In this document: positions 54,296 to 63,873 of the stretch, one piece after another
How the letters are laid out: each line of letters starts with the position of its first letter
Position numbering within the stretch: the stretch's first letter is position 1
Assembly: GCF_008931805.1 (NCBI RefSeq)
Contig: NZ_CP044399.1
Location: 1,922,001 to 1,986,000, forward strand
Length of the DNA: 64,000 nt
DNA from: Moritella marina ATCC 15381
Lineage (GTDB): Bacteria; Pseudomonadota; Gammaproteobacteria; Enterobacterales; Moritellaceae
Direction of reading: 5' to 3'
The notes under the pieces: generated by a model
What the model saw: only the letters and a program-made list of their open reading frames with translations
The model's database searches: none
Told to the model about the DNA's origin: nothing
Program-made: the position numbers and the translations under genes

Positions 54296-57200
54296 TTATG
54301 CTGCGTTATCTGCAGCAGGATTATCAGGTAACTCGTTAGTTTTGCTTTCATCCCAAGCTTGACTGCTTAGCCTTGGTACTTTAAACGCAAGTGTTGACAC
54401 TCGATTCACAATATCCTGGATCACTAAATACACAGCAGGTACCAAGAGTAAGCTAACAAGTGTGGCGAATAGCACGCCAAAAGCCAGTGATATGGCCATT
54501 GGGATCAAAAATTGTGCTTGTAAGCCCGTTTCACTCATGATCGGTACTAAGCCGATAAATGTAGTGAGAGAGGTCAGAATAATAGGACGAAACCGGCGTA
54601 CGCCAGCACTCGTGATAGCGGTTTCGAGTGACTCGCCTTGTGCTCGTTTTTCATTAATATAGTCAATCAGCACCAAGTTATCATTCACCACAATACCGCT
54701 CACGGCGACCATACCAATAAAAGACCATAAGGTAACGTCAACGCCCAATAATAAATGCCCTAACAAGGAGCCAACTAAGCCAAACGGGATAGCAAACATC
54801 ACCAATAATGGTTGGGTGTAAGAGTTAAATAAAATAGCCATCACTAAATACATCGCAATTAATGCCAGTAAATAACTGCGGGTTAAAATATCCACAAATT
54901 CGACAATACTCTTTTGCTTACCCGCTTTCGACCACTTAACTGCAGTCGTATTGGTGAGCTGCTGTAAAAAACCAGCCTCTAAATCTGCAATCACGGCCTT
55001 GGTACTATTTTTCCCAGGGTCGACAAATGCTGACACTGAAATAACGCGATTTCGTTCATAACGTTTAATATTATGATCTGCCGATTCATAGCTTACATCA
55101 GCGATAGTAAACAGCGGCACGCCTTCTCCACTGGGCAATTGAATATGCATGTTTTCTAGATGCCACAATGAACTGCTTGCCGCTTTGGGGTAGCGAACCT
55201 GCACTTTAACTTCATCTTCACCACGTGGCATGCTCAGTACTTCAACACCTAAATAAGCCTGCTGAACCTGCCGCCCCAACGCGCTTAGCGTCAATCCCAT
55301 ATCTCGGGCGACAGGTTTTAATGCCAACTGTACCTGCCTTGAACTACGTTGTTGCGAGTCTTGAATATCGTACACCCCTTCAAATCGAGCCATCACTTGC
55401 TTTAACGCCTCTGCTTGCAGTGCAAGGTCGTCTAAATTACGGCTCGATAATTCAATGTTGATATCAGCACTTGGCGGGGTGAGATCGGAAACAAAACTTA
55501 ATTCAATGCTGTCTTCAATTTCACTAACAGCATCACGCCAACGGCTAATAATGTCAGTGCCGGACATCATGCGATCGTTGGAGACCGATAATTCCAAATA
55601 CACTCTGCCAACATGATCATCTGTGGCCGCTTGCGACTCACGTGAATATTTACTGCTCGGAGCCACAACAGAGTAAACATGAGCAATCGCAGACCGCCCC
55701 TGTTCATCAACCAATTCATGTTGTAACGCTAAGGCTTCTTTTTCAATTTTCAATAATGCTAATTTGGTTTTCTGTGGATTACTGCCTTCTGCAAACGTCA
55801 CATTAGCGTAGGCTATATCCCCTTCAATAGCCGAAAATAAAACGGTTTTTAACCAACCACTGGACAGTAAAATTAAAGAGATAAAAAATAACCCAATAAA
55901 GCCAAGTATATAACTCCAACGCCAGCGTAATACATGATCGAGAAAAGGTTTATATTGGCGGATAACGAAGGCTTCTAATGCGCAAGAAAACTGGGGTTGC
56001 ATGCGTTCTAATAACCTGCCAAGCATTTTAATGTTGTTCATCTGTGGATTTTTATTTTCAGGCGCTAGGCTTGCAAGTTGACTCGCATTTGGGCGTTCAG
56101 GTTGATGACTTAAATGTGCCGGTAAGATAAACAACGATTCAAACAATGAAAACAATAACGTGGTAATTACGACTACGGGAATAACCTGCATCAATTTACC
56201 TTCTGGCCCAGGTAGAAATAGCAGCGGCATAAAAGCAATAACACTGGTGATAATGGCAAAAGTGATCGGTTTCGCCACTTTATAAGTGCCCTCTATCGCC
56301 CCTTCAACGCCTTTATTACCTGTTGCTTGTTCGGTGTAAATACTTTCCCCAACAACAATCGCATCATCAACGACAATACCCAGCACCAATAAAAAAGCAA
56401 ACAACGAAATAATATTAATCGAACCATCAAAAACCGGTAACAACCAAAAAGCCCCCATAAATGAAATAGGGATCCCTAAACTTACCCAAAATGATAAACG
56501 CCAGTTCAAAAACAACAGCAAGATGACAAATAACAAACACAAGCCGCTAAACACATTACCCACCAATAAATCGATACGACTCATGAATAACTTGGAGTCG
56601 TCTTGCCAAACATACAAACTAATCCCTTCTGGCAGATAGATTTTTGGCGCCTGCACATACTTATTTATCGCGTCTGCAACATCGTTGATATTCTGATCAC
56701 CAACACGATATACATCCAAAGAAACAGCGCTTTTACCATCAAGTTGTGCCATGGTGCCTTCATCACGAAAGCCGTCATTAATCGTAGCAATATCACTGAG
56801 TAAGATCCGCCCACCATCTTCACTCGCTTGCAGGATAATACTGGCAAAATCATCCGCATTTTCAATTTTACCTAAGGTTTGGATCAGTATGTCGCCCTGC
56901 TCTGTGGCTAAACTACCACCGGGTAAATCAAGTGCTGTGGCTTTTAATGTATTCACCACATCTTCAAATTTTAAGTTGTATTGCGCCAAACTTTCTTCAG
57001 ATAAGGCGATGCTGATCTCATAAGGCCTCGTGTTTTGCAATTTAATAACCGAAATGACAGGCTCTTCTAACAGATCTAAGCGAATATTCTCAGCCAAACG
57101 CTTTAATGCCCACTCATCGCCACCGCCTGAAATAATCAGTTTGGCGACGCGATAGCGTTCAATCAATTCGCTCACAACAGGCTTAGTCACTTCATCAGGA

Positions 57201-57556
57201 AATGAGTTGATGCTTTCAATTCTTGATTTAACTTCATCCAATACTGCTTTAATATTATAACCATCCGCAATATCAATAGTGGTATAACAAGAACCAGAAC
57301 GAGCGAACGAGGTTAAATCCAGTGTTCCTGCGATATCATAAACAACGGCTTCAATACGGGTACAAACAACAGCCTCGACCTCTCGCGGTGCTGCACCTGG
57401 ATATAATGTCGAAATGGCAATACGTTCTAATGACACGCCAGGGATCAATTCTTTCCGAGTATCAGGTAATGCTAAAAAACCAAGCGCAATGATCACCATC
57501 ATAATCAAATTAGCAGCGACTCTATTATGCGCAAACCAAGCAATTAATGCCTTCAT
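54296..57556 (-). CDS. RND efflux permease (AcrB/HAE1-like)
   Basis: A 1086-residue inner-membrane proton antiporter with twelve helices and two large periplasmic loops. Helix 4 has GIVVDDAIVVGESIY with its paired acidic residues, and FGVLFATLVSLLLVPAVYLV ends the second half. It exports hydrophobic or amphipathic compounds together with the adaptor encoded just upstream; the two overlap by four bases. No outer-membrane channel gene is present in the window. Confidence 0.92.
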   Translation of the reverse strand: MKALIAWFAHNRVAANLIMMVIIALGFLALPDTRKELIPGVSLERIAISTLYPGAAPREVEAVVCTRIEAVVYDIAGTLDLTSFARSGSCYTTIDIADGYNIKAVLDEVKSRIESINSFPDEVTKPVVSELIERYRVAKLIISGGGDEWALKRLAENIRLDLLEEPVISVIKLQNTRPYEISIALSEESLAQYNLKFEDVVNTLKATALDLPGGSLATEQGDILIQTLGKIENADDFASIILQASEDGGRILLSDIATINDGFRDEGTMAQLDGKSAVSLDVYRVGDQNINDVADAINKYVQAPKIYLPEGISLYVWQDDSKLFMSRIDLLVGNVFSGLCLLFVILLLFLNWRLSFWVSLGIPISFMGAFWLLPVFDGSINIISLFAFLLVLGIVVDDAIVVGESIYTEQATGNKGVEGAIEGTYKVAKPITFAIITSVIAFMPLLFLPGPEGKLMQVIPVVVITTLLFSLFESLFILPAHLSHQPERPNASQLASLAPENKNPQMNNIKMLGRLLERMQPQFSCALEAFVIRQYKPFLDHVLRWRWSYILGFIGLFFISLILLSSGWLKTVLFSAIEGDIAYANVTFAEGSNPQKTKLALLKIEKEALALQHELVDEQGRSAIAHVYSVVAPSSKYSRESQAATDDHVGRVYLELSVSNDRMMSGTDIISRWRDAVSEIEDSIELSFVSDLTPPSADINIELSSRNLDDLALQAEALKQVMARFEGVYDIQDSQQRSSRQVQLALKPVARDMGLTLSALGRQVQQAYLGVEVLSMPRGEDEVKVQVRYPKAASSSLWHLENMHIQLPSGEGVPLFTIADVSYESADHNIKRYERNRVISVSAFVDPGKNSTKAVIADLEAGFLQQLTNTTAVKWSKAGKQKSIVEFVDILTRSYLLALIAMYLVMAILFNSYTQPLLVMFAIPFGLVGSLLGHLLLGVDVTLWSFIGMVAVSGIVVNDNLVLIDYINEKRAQGESLETAITSAGVRRFRPIILTSLTTFIGLVPIMSETGLQAQFLIPMAISLAFGVLFATLVSLLLVPAVYLVIQDIVNRVSTLAFKVPRLSSQAWDESKTNELPDNPAADNAA

Positions 57557-60069
57557 GAGCGCACCTCGCTCGGTGATATTATATCATTTAGCGCATTTTC
57601 TAGACCCAAGTCTAGCTCTAAACCGATCACGTTCAATTTCATCCCATCAACAGCAACGTCAAGTGGGGTTAATATCAGTTTATCGCCAGCGCTTAAACCA
57701 CCGGTGATATAGACCTGTTCTTTACCTTGATGCAGAATATCGACCATTACAATGCGAAGGCGTTTCTCGGAGTCCAGCAGCCATACTTTATTATCATTAC
57801 GTAATGCTAGACGCGGGATAATAACCACATTTTCAAACTCTCGGCCAGCAATCTCGGCCGTCACAAATCGCCCGGGTTGTAAATACAGCGGTTGTTCGGG
57901 ATCGTTTAATACCTCAGCAACCACATACTGTAACCTATTCTCGGCTAAGCCACCTTCAGTCCCGGTTATCAGCCCTTGCCATTGATATTTTTTATCATTC
58001 ACATTGACCGACAGAGTGACCCTCGTATTTTTCCCTGTTGTTGCATCCACAGCCGTGAGCGTTTTTTTATCATGGCTAAATGCGGACACTTTAAAGGGCA
58101 GATCCATTAAGGTTAAATATTTATCTGCAACTGGCAGTCGCACGTGCATTTTATCTAACGAATATATCTCACCAATGATTTCACCGGAGTTAACTAATTG
58201 GCCTTGGCCAACATTAACTGTTTTAACACGACCAGAAAACGGCGCTTTAATCACGCTACGCTCTACTTTGATATTCGCTAAACGTAAATCTGCCTCAGCC
58301 GCCTTAACCCGACTTTTTGCATCATTAATTTGTGGAATGTGACGAGCAAAACGAGTTGCTTTACTCGATACCCCACGCCTTGCCACATGGGCCTTTGCTT
58401 TAGCCTCAGCTAAATGCAGTAATGCGCCATCAACGGCTTGCTTCTTTTTGATCACCTCAAGTTGATAAGCTTCATCATCCATCGATAACAACACATCACC
58501 AGCATTAAAATAACCACCGGCGGTAAACGTATCAGCAACCGATTTAACCCGTGCTGTCACTTCTGAATTAAGGCTAATTTGCGTTTTAGCGGCAACAATA
58601 CCGCGGCTAAAAATAGGGATGATCGCATTATCAAAAGCCACATCCATATAGCGAACAGATGGAAAACGATTAATTTCGGGATTCACTTGGCTTTGCGGTC
58701 GTATGACAGATAACAGGGTCATACAGATAAAAGTAAGTGCTATAATCGAAAGCGGAGTTGATACTTTTTTATGCCGAATAAATAGTCGTTTCCCCCGTTG
58801 CCAGTATGGTCTTAACGTATCTTTAGTTTGCTGTGTACCTTGCTCTATTTTAGGTAACAGGAACTGTTTTAACTTACTGGGCTTAATCGGTTTGTTTGAT
58901 TTCATCTTTGAGTTAGGCGCTAACTCAATAACTGCGGATTTACTTGTGCCTTCAGTTACACTCATGCTTTCAGTTACATTGGTTTTTTCAGCAGTATTAG
59001 AAACAGCATGATTGAGATCATGACTCGGACTCGTCGCAGTTTCTGCTGATACCAGTAAATCTCCTTGTAACAAATGTTGTTTCCAGCACTGCATCACGGA
59101 CTGGGTTTTTATAATATCGTCGGCAATATACGGGTGTAATTTCAACCCTAAAGACAATTGTTCATGCCAGAGTAAAATACCTGTCGAGACGGGATAATTT
59201 TTAGTGCCAATACCACAGCACACCCACAATTCATCTGGATTTACAGGGGGATTATTATCATCTTTAAGGGGCCAATTACCTAAAAAACTAAACGAACCAG
59301 CGTAAAACTGACGCTCACTGACATATTGATAAATACGGCGAACACCTTTTTCACCAATGATTTTACCGATATGAGCCTGCCACCAAAGCTGCCAATGGCT
59401 TTTGGCTTTGATTTGCTGCTTAACCTGCAATTGAATATCGCGTGGTGCGATCGTATTGTTGAGCAAGACGTTAACCCCAGAGGAGCAATTTCCTGTTTCT
59501 GGGACATGAGGAAGAGCACCACGTAAATTAACTGGGTAGAGCCAGTAATAGTCTTGTTGTGATGCAAGTAGTTGTGCTGCGACAGCTCTGTTTAATGCCC
59601 AAAATAGATAAATATTTAGGGCGACGCGATGTTTTCTCGCTAACTTTTTAACCTCAAGCGTTTCAGCCTGACTGAAATGGGCATTAACAATAGGGGCGTC
59701 ATTAGTGTATTGAGTGCTACAGTCAGTATTGGCTAGATTTGTTAGCGCATAATCTGGAAATGTGGTTTTCCAACGAATTTGTTTCGGCCCATCAGATTTA
59801 CCACCAGCAAAAAGCATCTTCACTTGTTGCCAATGAGAGGGCGTACTTTTTTCCGCTATTTTTGGTAGCTCAAGACATGGGTAATCATGCTCACGTAAAA
59901 TAGTCGACAGGCCACCAAGGCCGTCCATCTCGCTGTGGGCAAATTCAAACCAATTTATCTCGTCTGTGCTTTTATTGAGTAAACCCACGCTCATTCGGTC
60001 GCCGATCCCAAACGCTTTTCTTGCTTGAAACCACATTGCTATATAATCTTTATTTTGGCTACTGTTCAT
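57553..60069 (-). CDS. fusion: condensation-like domain + membrane helix + RND adaptor
   Basis: An 838-residue fusion. Residues 1-350 resemble the acyltransferase/condensation fold, with HSEMDG matching the second His and Asp-Gly of HHxxxDG while the first His is Ala. After a Ser/Thr-rich linker comes a membrane helix (about 447-465), then an RND periplasmic adaptor (residues 475-830) with lipoyl halves SRGIVAAKTQISLNSEVTAR and SVIKAPFSGRVKTVNVGQGQ, and a coiled-coil hairpin between. A cytoplasmic acyltransferase is thus tied to the pump, which is unusual. Confidence 0.8.
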   Translation of the reverse strand: MNSSQNKDYIAMWFQARKAFGIGDRMSVGLLNKSTDEINWFEFAHSEMDGLGGLSTILREHDYPCLELPKIAEKSTPSHWQQVKMLFAGGKSDGPKQIRWKTTFPDYALTNLANTDCSTQYTNDAPIVNAHFSQAETLEVKKLARKHRVALNIYLFWALNRAVAAQLLASQQDYYWLYPVNLRGALPHVPETGNCSSGVNVLLNNTIAPRDIQLQVKQQIKAKSHWQLWWQAHIGKIIGEKGVRRIYQYVSERQFYAGSFSFLGNWPLKDDNNPPVNPDELWVCCGIGTKNYPVSTGILLWHEQLSLGLKLHPYIADDIIKTQSVMQCWKQHLLQGDLLVSAETATSPSHDLNHAVSNTAEKTNVTESMSVTEGTSKSAVIELAPNSKMKSNKPIKPSKLKQFLLPKIEQGTQQTKDTLRPYWQRGKRLFIRHKKVSTPLSIIALTFICMTLLSVIRPQSQVNPEINRFPSVRYMDVAFDNAIIPIFSRGIVAAKTQISLNSEVTARVKSVADTFTAGGYFNAGDVLLSMDDEAYQLEVIKKKQAVDGALLHLAEAKAKAHVARRGVSSKATRFARHIPQINDAKSRVKAAEADLRLANIKVERSVIKAPFSGRVKTVNVGQGQLVNSGEIIGEIYSLDKMHVRLPVADKYLTLMDLPFKVSAFSHDKKTLTAVDATTGKNTRVTLSVNVNDKKYQWQGLITGTEGGLAENRLQYVVAEVLNDPEQPLYLQPGRFVTAEIAGREFENVVIIPRLALRNDNKVWLLDSEKRLRIVMVDILHQGKEQVYITGGLSAGDKLILTPLDVAVDGMKLNVIGLELDLGLENALNDIISPSEVRS

Positions 60070-60114
60070 CGGTTAGCTTCCTTGTTAACCAAACTGAATG
60101 CCTCGAATAAATCG

Positions 60115-60160
60115 AAACCTTAAACCTTAAACCTTAAACCTTAAACCTTAAACCTTAAAC
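60115..60160. repeat. AAACCTT heptanucleotide tandem repeat
   Basis: Six full copies and a part-copy of AAACCTT lie in the leader between two genes of the minus-strand operon, 46-91 bases upstream of the adaptor start. The unit is not a multiple of three but is not in a coding frame, so slippage would alter spacing or RNA structure ahead of the adaptor and RND genes. Confidence 0.9.
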
Positions 60161-60168
60161 ATCGTCTT

Positions 60169-61314
60169 TTACAGCCTCGCAGGCTCTAAATATAAAGGGT
60201 ATGTGTTATCAAAATTACCGCGAGGATCATCATGATAGCTCGCAATAAAATGTTTACTATAAAGTACTTTAGAGCGGTATTGTTCAAGAATACGTTGGCG
60301 AGAATCTACCGAGGGTAAACCACAGACAAGTGCCTGATAATTTTGCGCTAAGCAGTCATTATAAATATGCGCTAATAACCGTGAAAATAACTTTTCATCA
60401 TCATTAATGACTAACAAGCTATGCAATGAAACATAACTGAGTTTATCACCGGCTTTCGGTAGCATCATGCCGCCGAACAATGTCGAGTAAACATTATTTA
60501 ATAAACGCCCCACCGCCATTAACTTACTGTAAGCAACAAAACGAGTTTGCTTAAAACTACTTTGATCCCAAATGCCCGCCATCGCGACAAGTCGGTTACC
60601 TTCAAACATCAAATAATAATTGCTGATGACGAGCCCTCGATAATACTCATCACCGTTTAACAATTTAATAAAATCATAATGCGGGTAAAACTGTTTAGTC
60701 TTAGCTTGCTGCTCAAAGAACTCTTGCATCAACTCAATATCATTATGATCTGCTTTACGGATGTTAAACTTACTTTGCTGAGTAAGACTAGGTAGAGCCA
60801 AACGTGGTCGAGTTAAACCCTGGCGAATTACACGGGGTCTCGTTAAATACAACATATGCGTTGTCATTTCACCAAAGTCATAATAGGTAGGCGTAATACT
60901 ACGCCCACTACCAATCGAATTTAAAGAGGCATTATTATCACTTAGGATCACAGTTTGCATCCAATCCTTGCCCATTGCTTGGCGATAACATTTCAATAAG
61001 TTAAATAGGGTTCGGCCACTTTTGAAGTCAGGGTGGATCCGTAAGTCATTACCATAACGTACTTTCTGACGACTACCATTCACATAAACATCACGATGGC
61101 CAATACTAAAAATAGCAGCGACACGCTCACTTTCACGTTCAATCGCGACCCAAACATCCGGTGTCTGAGTCACTATGTTAGTGGCCATAAAAAAATCAGG
61201 TTTGCGCTCAAAATTAATCGTAATAGCCCCAGTTTGAGGCGTTGCTGCAATTAACGCGATCAGTTCATCAGAATCTTTCGTTTGTGCAGGTCTTGTATCG
61301 AATCTGCTTGCCAT
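60169..61314 (-). CDS. two-domain GNAT-like acyltransferase
   Basis: A 381-residue protein that looks like two GNAT folds in tandem: an N-terminal one with DLRIHPDFKSGRTLFNLLKC (the acetyl-CoA loop position), and a C-terminal one with LVISNYYLMFEGNRLVAMAG. It probably moves an acyl or acetyl group onto an amine; the substrate is unknown. It lies between the GH3 synthetase and the transport genes of the operon. Confidence 0.7.
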   Translation of the reverse strand: MASRFDTRPAQTKDSDELIALIAATPQTGAITINFERKPDFFMATNIVTQTPDVWVAIERESERVAAIFSIGHRDVYVNGSRQKVRYGNDLRIHPDFKSGRTLFNLLKCYRQAMGKDWMQTVILSDNNASLNSIGSGRSITPTYYDFGEMTTHMLYLTRPRVIRQGLTRPRLALPSLTQQSKFNIRKADHNDIELMQEFFEQQAKTKQFYPHYDFIKLLNGDEYYRGLVISNYYLMFEGNRLVAMAGIWDQSSFKQTRFVAYSKLMAVGRLLNNVYSTLFGGMMLPKAGDKLSYVSLHSLLVINDDEKLFSRLLAHIYNDCLAQNYQALVCGLPSVDSRQRILEQYRSKVLYSKHFIASYHDDPRGNFDNTYPLYLEPARL

Positions 61315-61398
61315 TTATATTACCTCTACGACTTAATGAAGCTTTATACATTGTATTAATGAAATATTGATGATGTAGCGGATGCATAACCCGACTGC

Positions 61399-63051
61399 CT
61401 ATGCCGCAACAGCCTCCAGAAATATATCTGGCATGTCTATATCCCAAAGTACTAACGGCTCAATTTTGATATTGCCAACAACCATGCCACGCGCTTCACA
61501 GCGAGAATAATATAATTCTCGTGCATTCTGACTGCAACATACCTTGAGTGTATCAAGCTGGCCAAGATCCCTCGCCAGTTGATAATGAAAACAAGCCTGC
61601 AGCTCCGCTTCCGCATTAGCAGCAATTTGCTGCATTTCCAATTCAGAAATATGACTATTCGGTTCACACAGTAAAAGATAAAATGGTTTTTCATTCTCGT
61701 TATTGACTGGCATAGCAAACATAGTTATCGCTGTTAAGCGCGGATTTTGCTCCGCAGAGTGCATGACTTCAAGCGCGATCTCTGGGCTCATTTTCTCCCC
61801 AACAAGATCAATACCATCCAAGCGACCTAAAAATTCAAAACAAGGACAATCTTGCAGAAAACCACTGACCCGTAATTTATCTTTCATTGCATAACGCAAC
61901 AACCCACTGCCAGTCGTTAATACAGGCCTGACAATTTGATCTTGTTTTAACTGCCAAGCTGGAAACACTTCTTCAGTATCAAGGTCTATAAATTCATAAA
62001 AATGGCTGCATATGGCTAATGGATATTGTCCTTGAAAAGGAATGCTGACAACCCCCTCGGTTGCCCATAACCCCTTGCCTTGAAATTCCCCCTGTGGCAG
62101 TAAGTTTTTCAATTTATTCGCCCATGTCATAGATGACGACGTATCCCATGCGCTAACCAAAGCCAACTTCGGCCAAATTTGTTGTAATAACTCGCCAGAA
62201 ATACTGCCCTTCCATTGCAGTAGCATCTCTGCCACGTGTTGTGATTTAGGGCATTTAAGTCCCGGTAAGGCAGTCGCTCGATTGCCCCACTTACCCGTTG
62301 CCAATACAGATACCAGCTCTAATTTATGCTTAATAATATTATCAAATAAGGTCAGTGCAAAAGTCGGGCTCCATACCGACAGAAAAGTTAAGGATTTATC
62401 CGCCAGTAAATAGCATAAAGTGGCAAACTGAGAATCTTCCGATGTTTCCGCTAAAGACACACCTTCAGGTACCGAACTTGTTAATCCCGTAAATACTCTT
62501 TTCCACCAAGGCAGTAATTTTAAATCATCATTCACCGCCCCAGATATTGTTCGTCTCAGCTCTGTTGGCACCCAAGACAATGACCAATAGTGCGTTCCTT
62601 TAAGCATGCCAGGATTACCTTTATACATGTCCACCATCCAAGGCGAAATGGCTGCATCAAGTTCATTTAAAAATGATTGTGTATAAGGGATCCACTTTAT
62701 TTTTGAGGTTGAACCACTGGTCGGTTGAAATCGCTCATTCGTCTCAACACTCAGCTCTTGGCTACTACCTGACCTCGCCTTTTCGATTTGTTCAGCCCAA
62801 TCCTCATACTCGGTGATAGGTACCTTACGGATAAACTCCTCATAAAATAGTGACGTGGATAGATTGTATTTTTTACCTGATACACTCGGCACGATCACTT
62901 TTAACAACGCGCTTAACTTTTCACGTTGCACAGCCTGTGGATGCGCTAAGGCTGTACAAAATTGTTTGTATCCATGTAAGCTCAAATTGCTTGCTACTTT
63001 ATGGGTGAGCTTATGTACTACCTTACGGCTGATACCATTTATTAACGTCAT
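61399..63051 (-). CDS. GH3-type acyl-acid amido synthetase
   Basis: A 550-residue member of the GH3 family of the ANL-like adenylating enzymes, known in plants (JAR1, auxin-conjugating GH3). Such enzymes activate a carboxylic acid with ATP and join it to an amino acid. The N-terminal LSVETNERFQPTSGSTSKIK has the phosphate-binding TSGSTS loop; LLRYAMKDKLRVSGFL and FEFLGRLDGIDLVGEKMS match the hinge and C-terminal motifs. No carrier-protein domain. The two GNATs and condensation proteins beside it suggest further tailoring. Confidence 0.85.
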   Translation of the reverse strand: MTLINGISRKVVHKLTHKVASNLSLHGYKQFCTALAHPQAVQREKLSALLKVIVPSVSGKKYNLSTSLFYEEFIRKVPITEYEDWAEQIEKARSGSSQELSVETNERFQPTSGSTSKIKWIPYTQSFLNELDAAISPWMVDMYKGNPGMLKGTHYWSLSWVPTELRRTISGAVNDDLKLLPWWKRVFTGLTSSVPEGVSLAETSEDSQFATLCYLLADKSLTFLSVWSPTFALTLFDNIIKHKLELVSVLATGKWGNRATALPGLKCPKSQHVAEMLLQWKGSISGELLQQIWPKLALVSAWDTSSSMTWANKLKNLLPQGEFQGKGLWATEGVVSIPFQGQYPLAICSHFYEFIDLDTEEVFPAWQLKQDQIVRPVLTTGSGLLRYAMKDKLRVSGFLQDCPCFEFLGRLDGIDLVGEKMSPEIALEVMHSAEQNPRLTAITMFAMPVNNENEKPFYLLLCEPNSHISELEMQQIAANAEAELQACFHYQLARDLGQLDTLKVCCSQNARELYYSRCEARGMVVGNIKIEPLVLWDIDMPDIFLEAVAA

Positions 63052-63060
63052 TACATCCTC

Positions 63061-63852
63061 CTACTTAACTAAGCGACGAGTTAAACTGATAAGTCCTAAA
63101 TCCCAATTAATATTGTTTTTTTGCAAAATCTTAGCAAACGATTTACGCGTAAAATAGGTAAACATGGATACATTAATTTGGCCAATACAAGGCAGTTCCT
63201 TACCCTCACGCCAATCCGGATTACGGTCTTCAAAGAAGCCAATTTTAGGTACTGTTCGCTTCAACTCTGAGGTTATCTCTGCCACTTCACCACGTAACTT
63301 TTGATAGTCGCCACCGAAGTCTAAAATTTGCTGCTGTTCATCAAAGTAACTTGGGTACAGATGCTGGCAATATTGATCGACAACAGATGACAGTTCATCG
63401 AACTTGCCTTCATGATGGGGGTAATGTTTTGGGAAGTTATTGGCGAGTAATAAATAGGTTTTGTAGCCTTTAGAAATAAGTAGCCAGAATAACGGCGTGA
63501 GTGGGTCTCGCAGTTTTTCTTTTAATAGTACTTTAACAAAACAGAGCATCGGCTTATTGGTTCCCCAATATTGGCGTTCTAAAATGGTATCACCACTAAA
63601 GATACCTTTGACCTCTTTACCTTTAAGCTTAAAGCGTAATGTTTTTAATGTACTGAAGCCAACAATTCGCTTTGATTTATTTTCACGGATCAAAATCAAA
63701 CCATCTTTTTCAGACAAGTCATCAATGAATGTTGAAAAATCAGCATTGTGATAATACTGAATAAAGAGTGTATGCATTTCCTTTACTTGCTGGATAGAAA
63801 TGCGATCTAATGTAATGTAATCCGCTGATATCTTCTGTTTTGTCGTTTCCAT
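63061..63852 (-). CDS. GNAT-like protein, first gene of the operon
   Basis: A 263-residue protein with GNAT character: an N-terminal IQQVKEMHTLFIQYYHNADF, then GLILIRENKSKRIVGFSTLK, and GIFSGDTILERQYWGTNKPM at the acetyl-CoA site. I set the start at 63852, preceded by AAGGA; a TTG 21 bases upstream is an alternative. It ends nine bases before the GH3 gene. It could select the acyl chain for the pathway; this is inference. Confidence 0.65.
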   Translation of the reverse strand: METTKQKISADYITLDRISIQQVKEMHTLFIQYYHNADFSTFIDDLSEKDGLILIRENKSKRIVGFSTLKTLRFKLKGKEVKGIFSGDTILERQYWGTNKPMLCFVKVLLKEKLRDPLTPLFWLLISKGYKTYLLLANNFPKHYPHHEGKFDELSSVVDQYCQHLYPSYFDEQQQILDFGGDYQKLRGEVAEITSELKRTVPKIGFFEDRNPDWREGKELPCIGQINVSMFTYFTRKSFAKILQKNNINWDLGLISLTRRLVK

Positions 63853-63873
63853 TTGTGACCCAATCCTTGGCAA

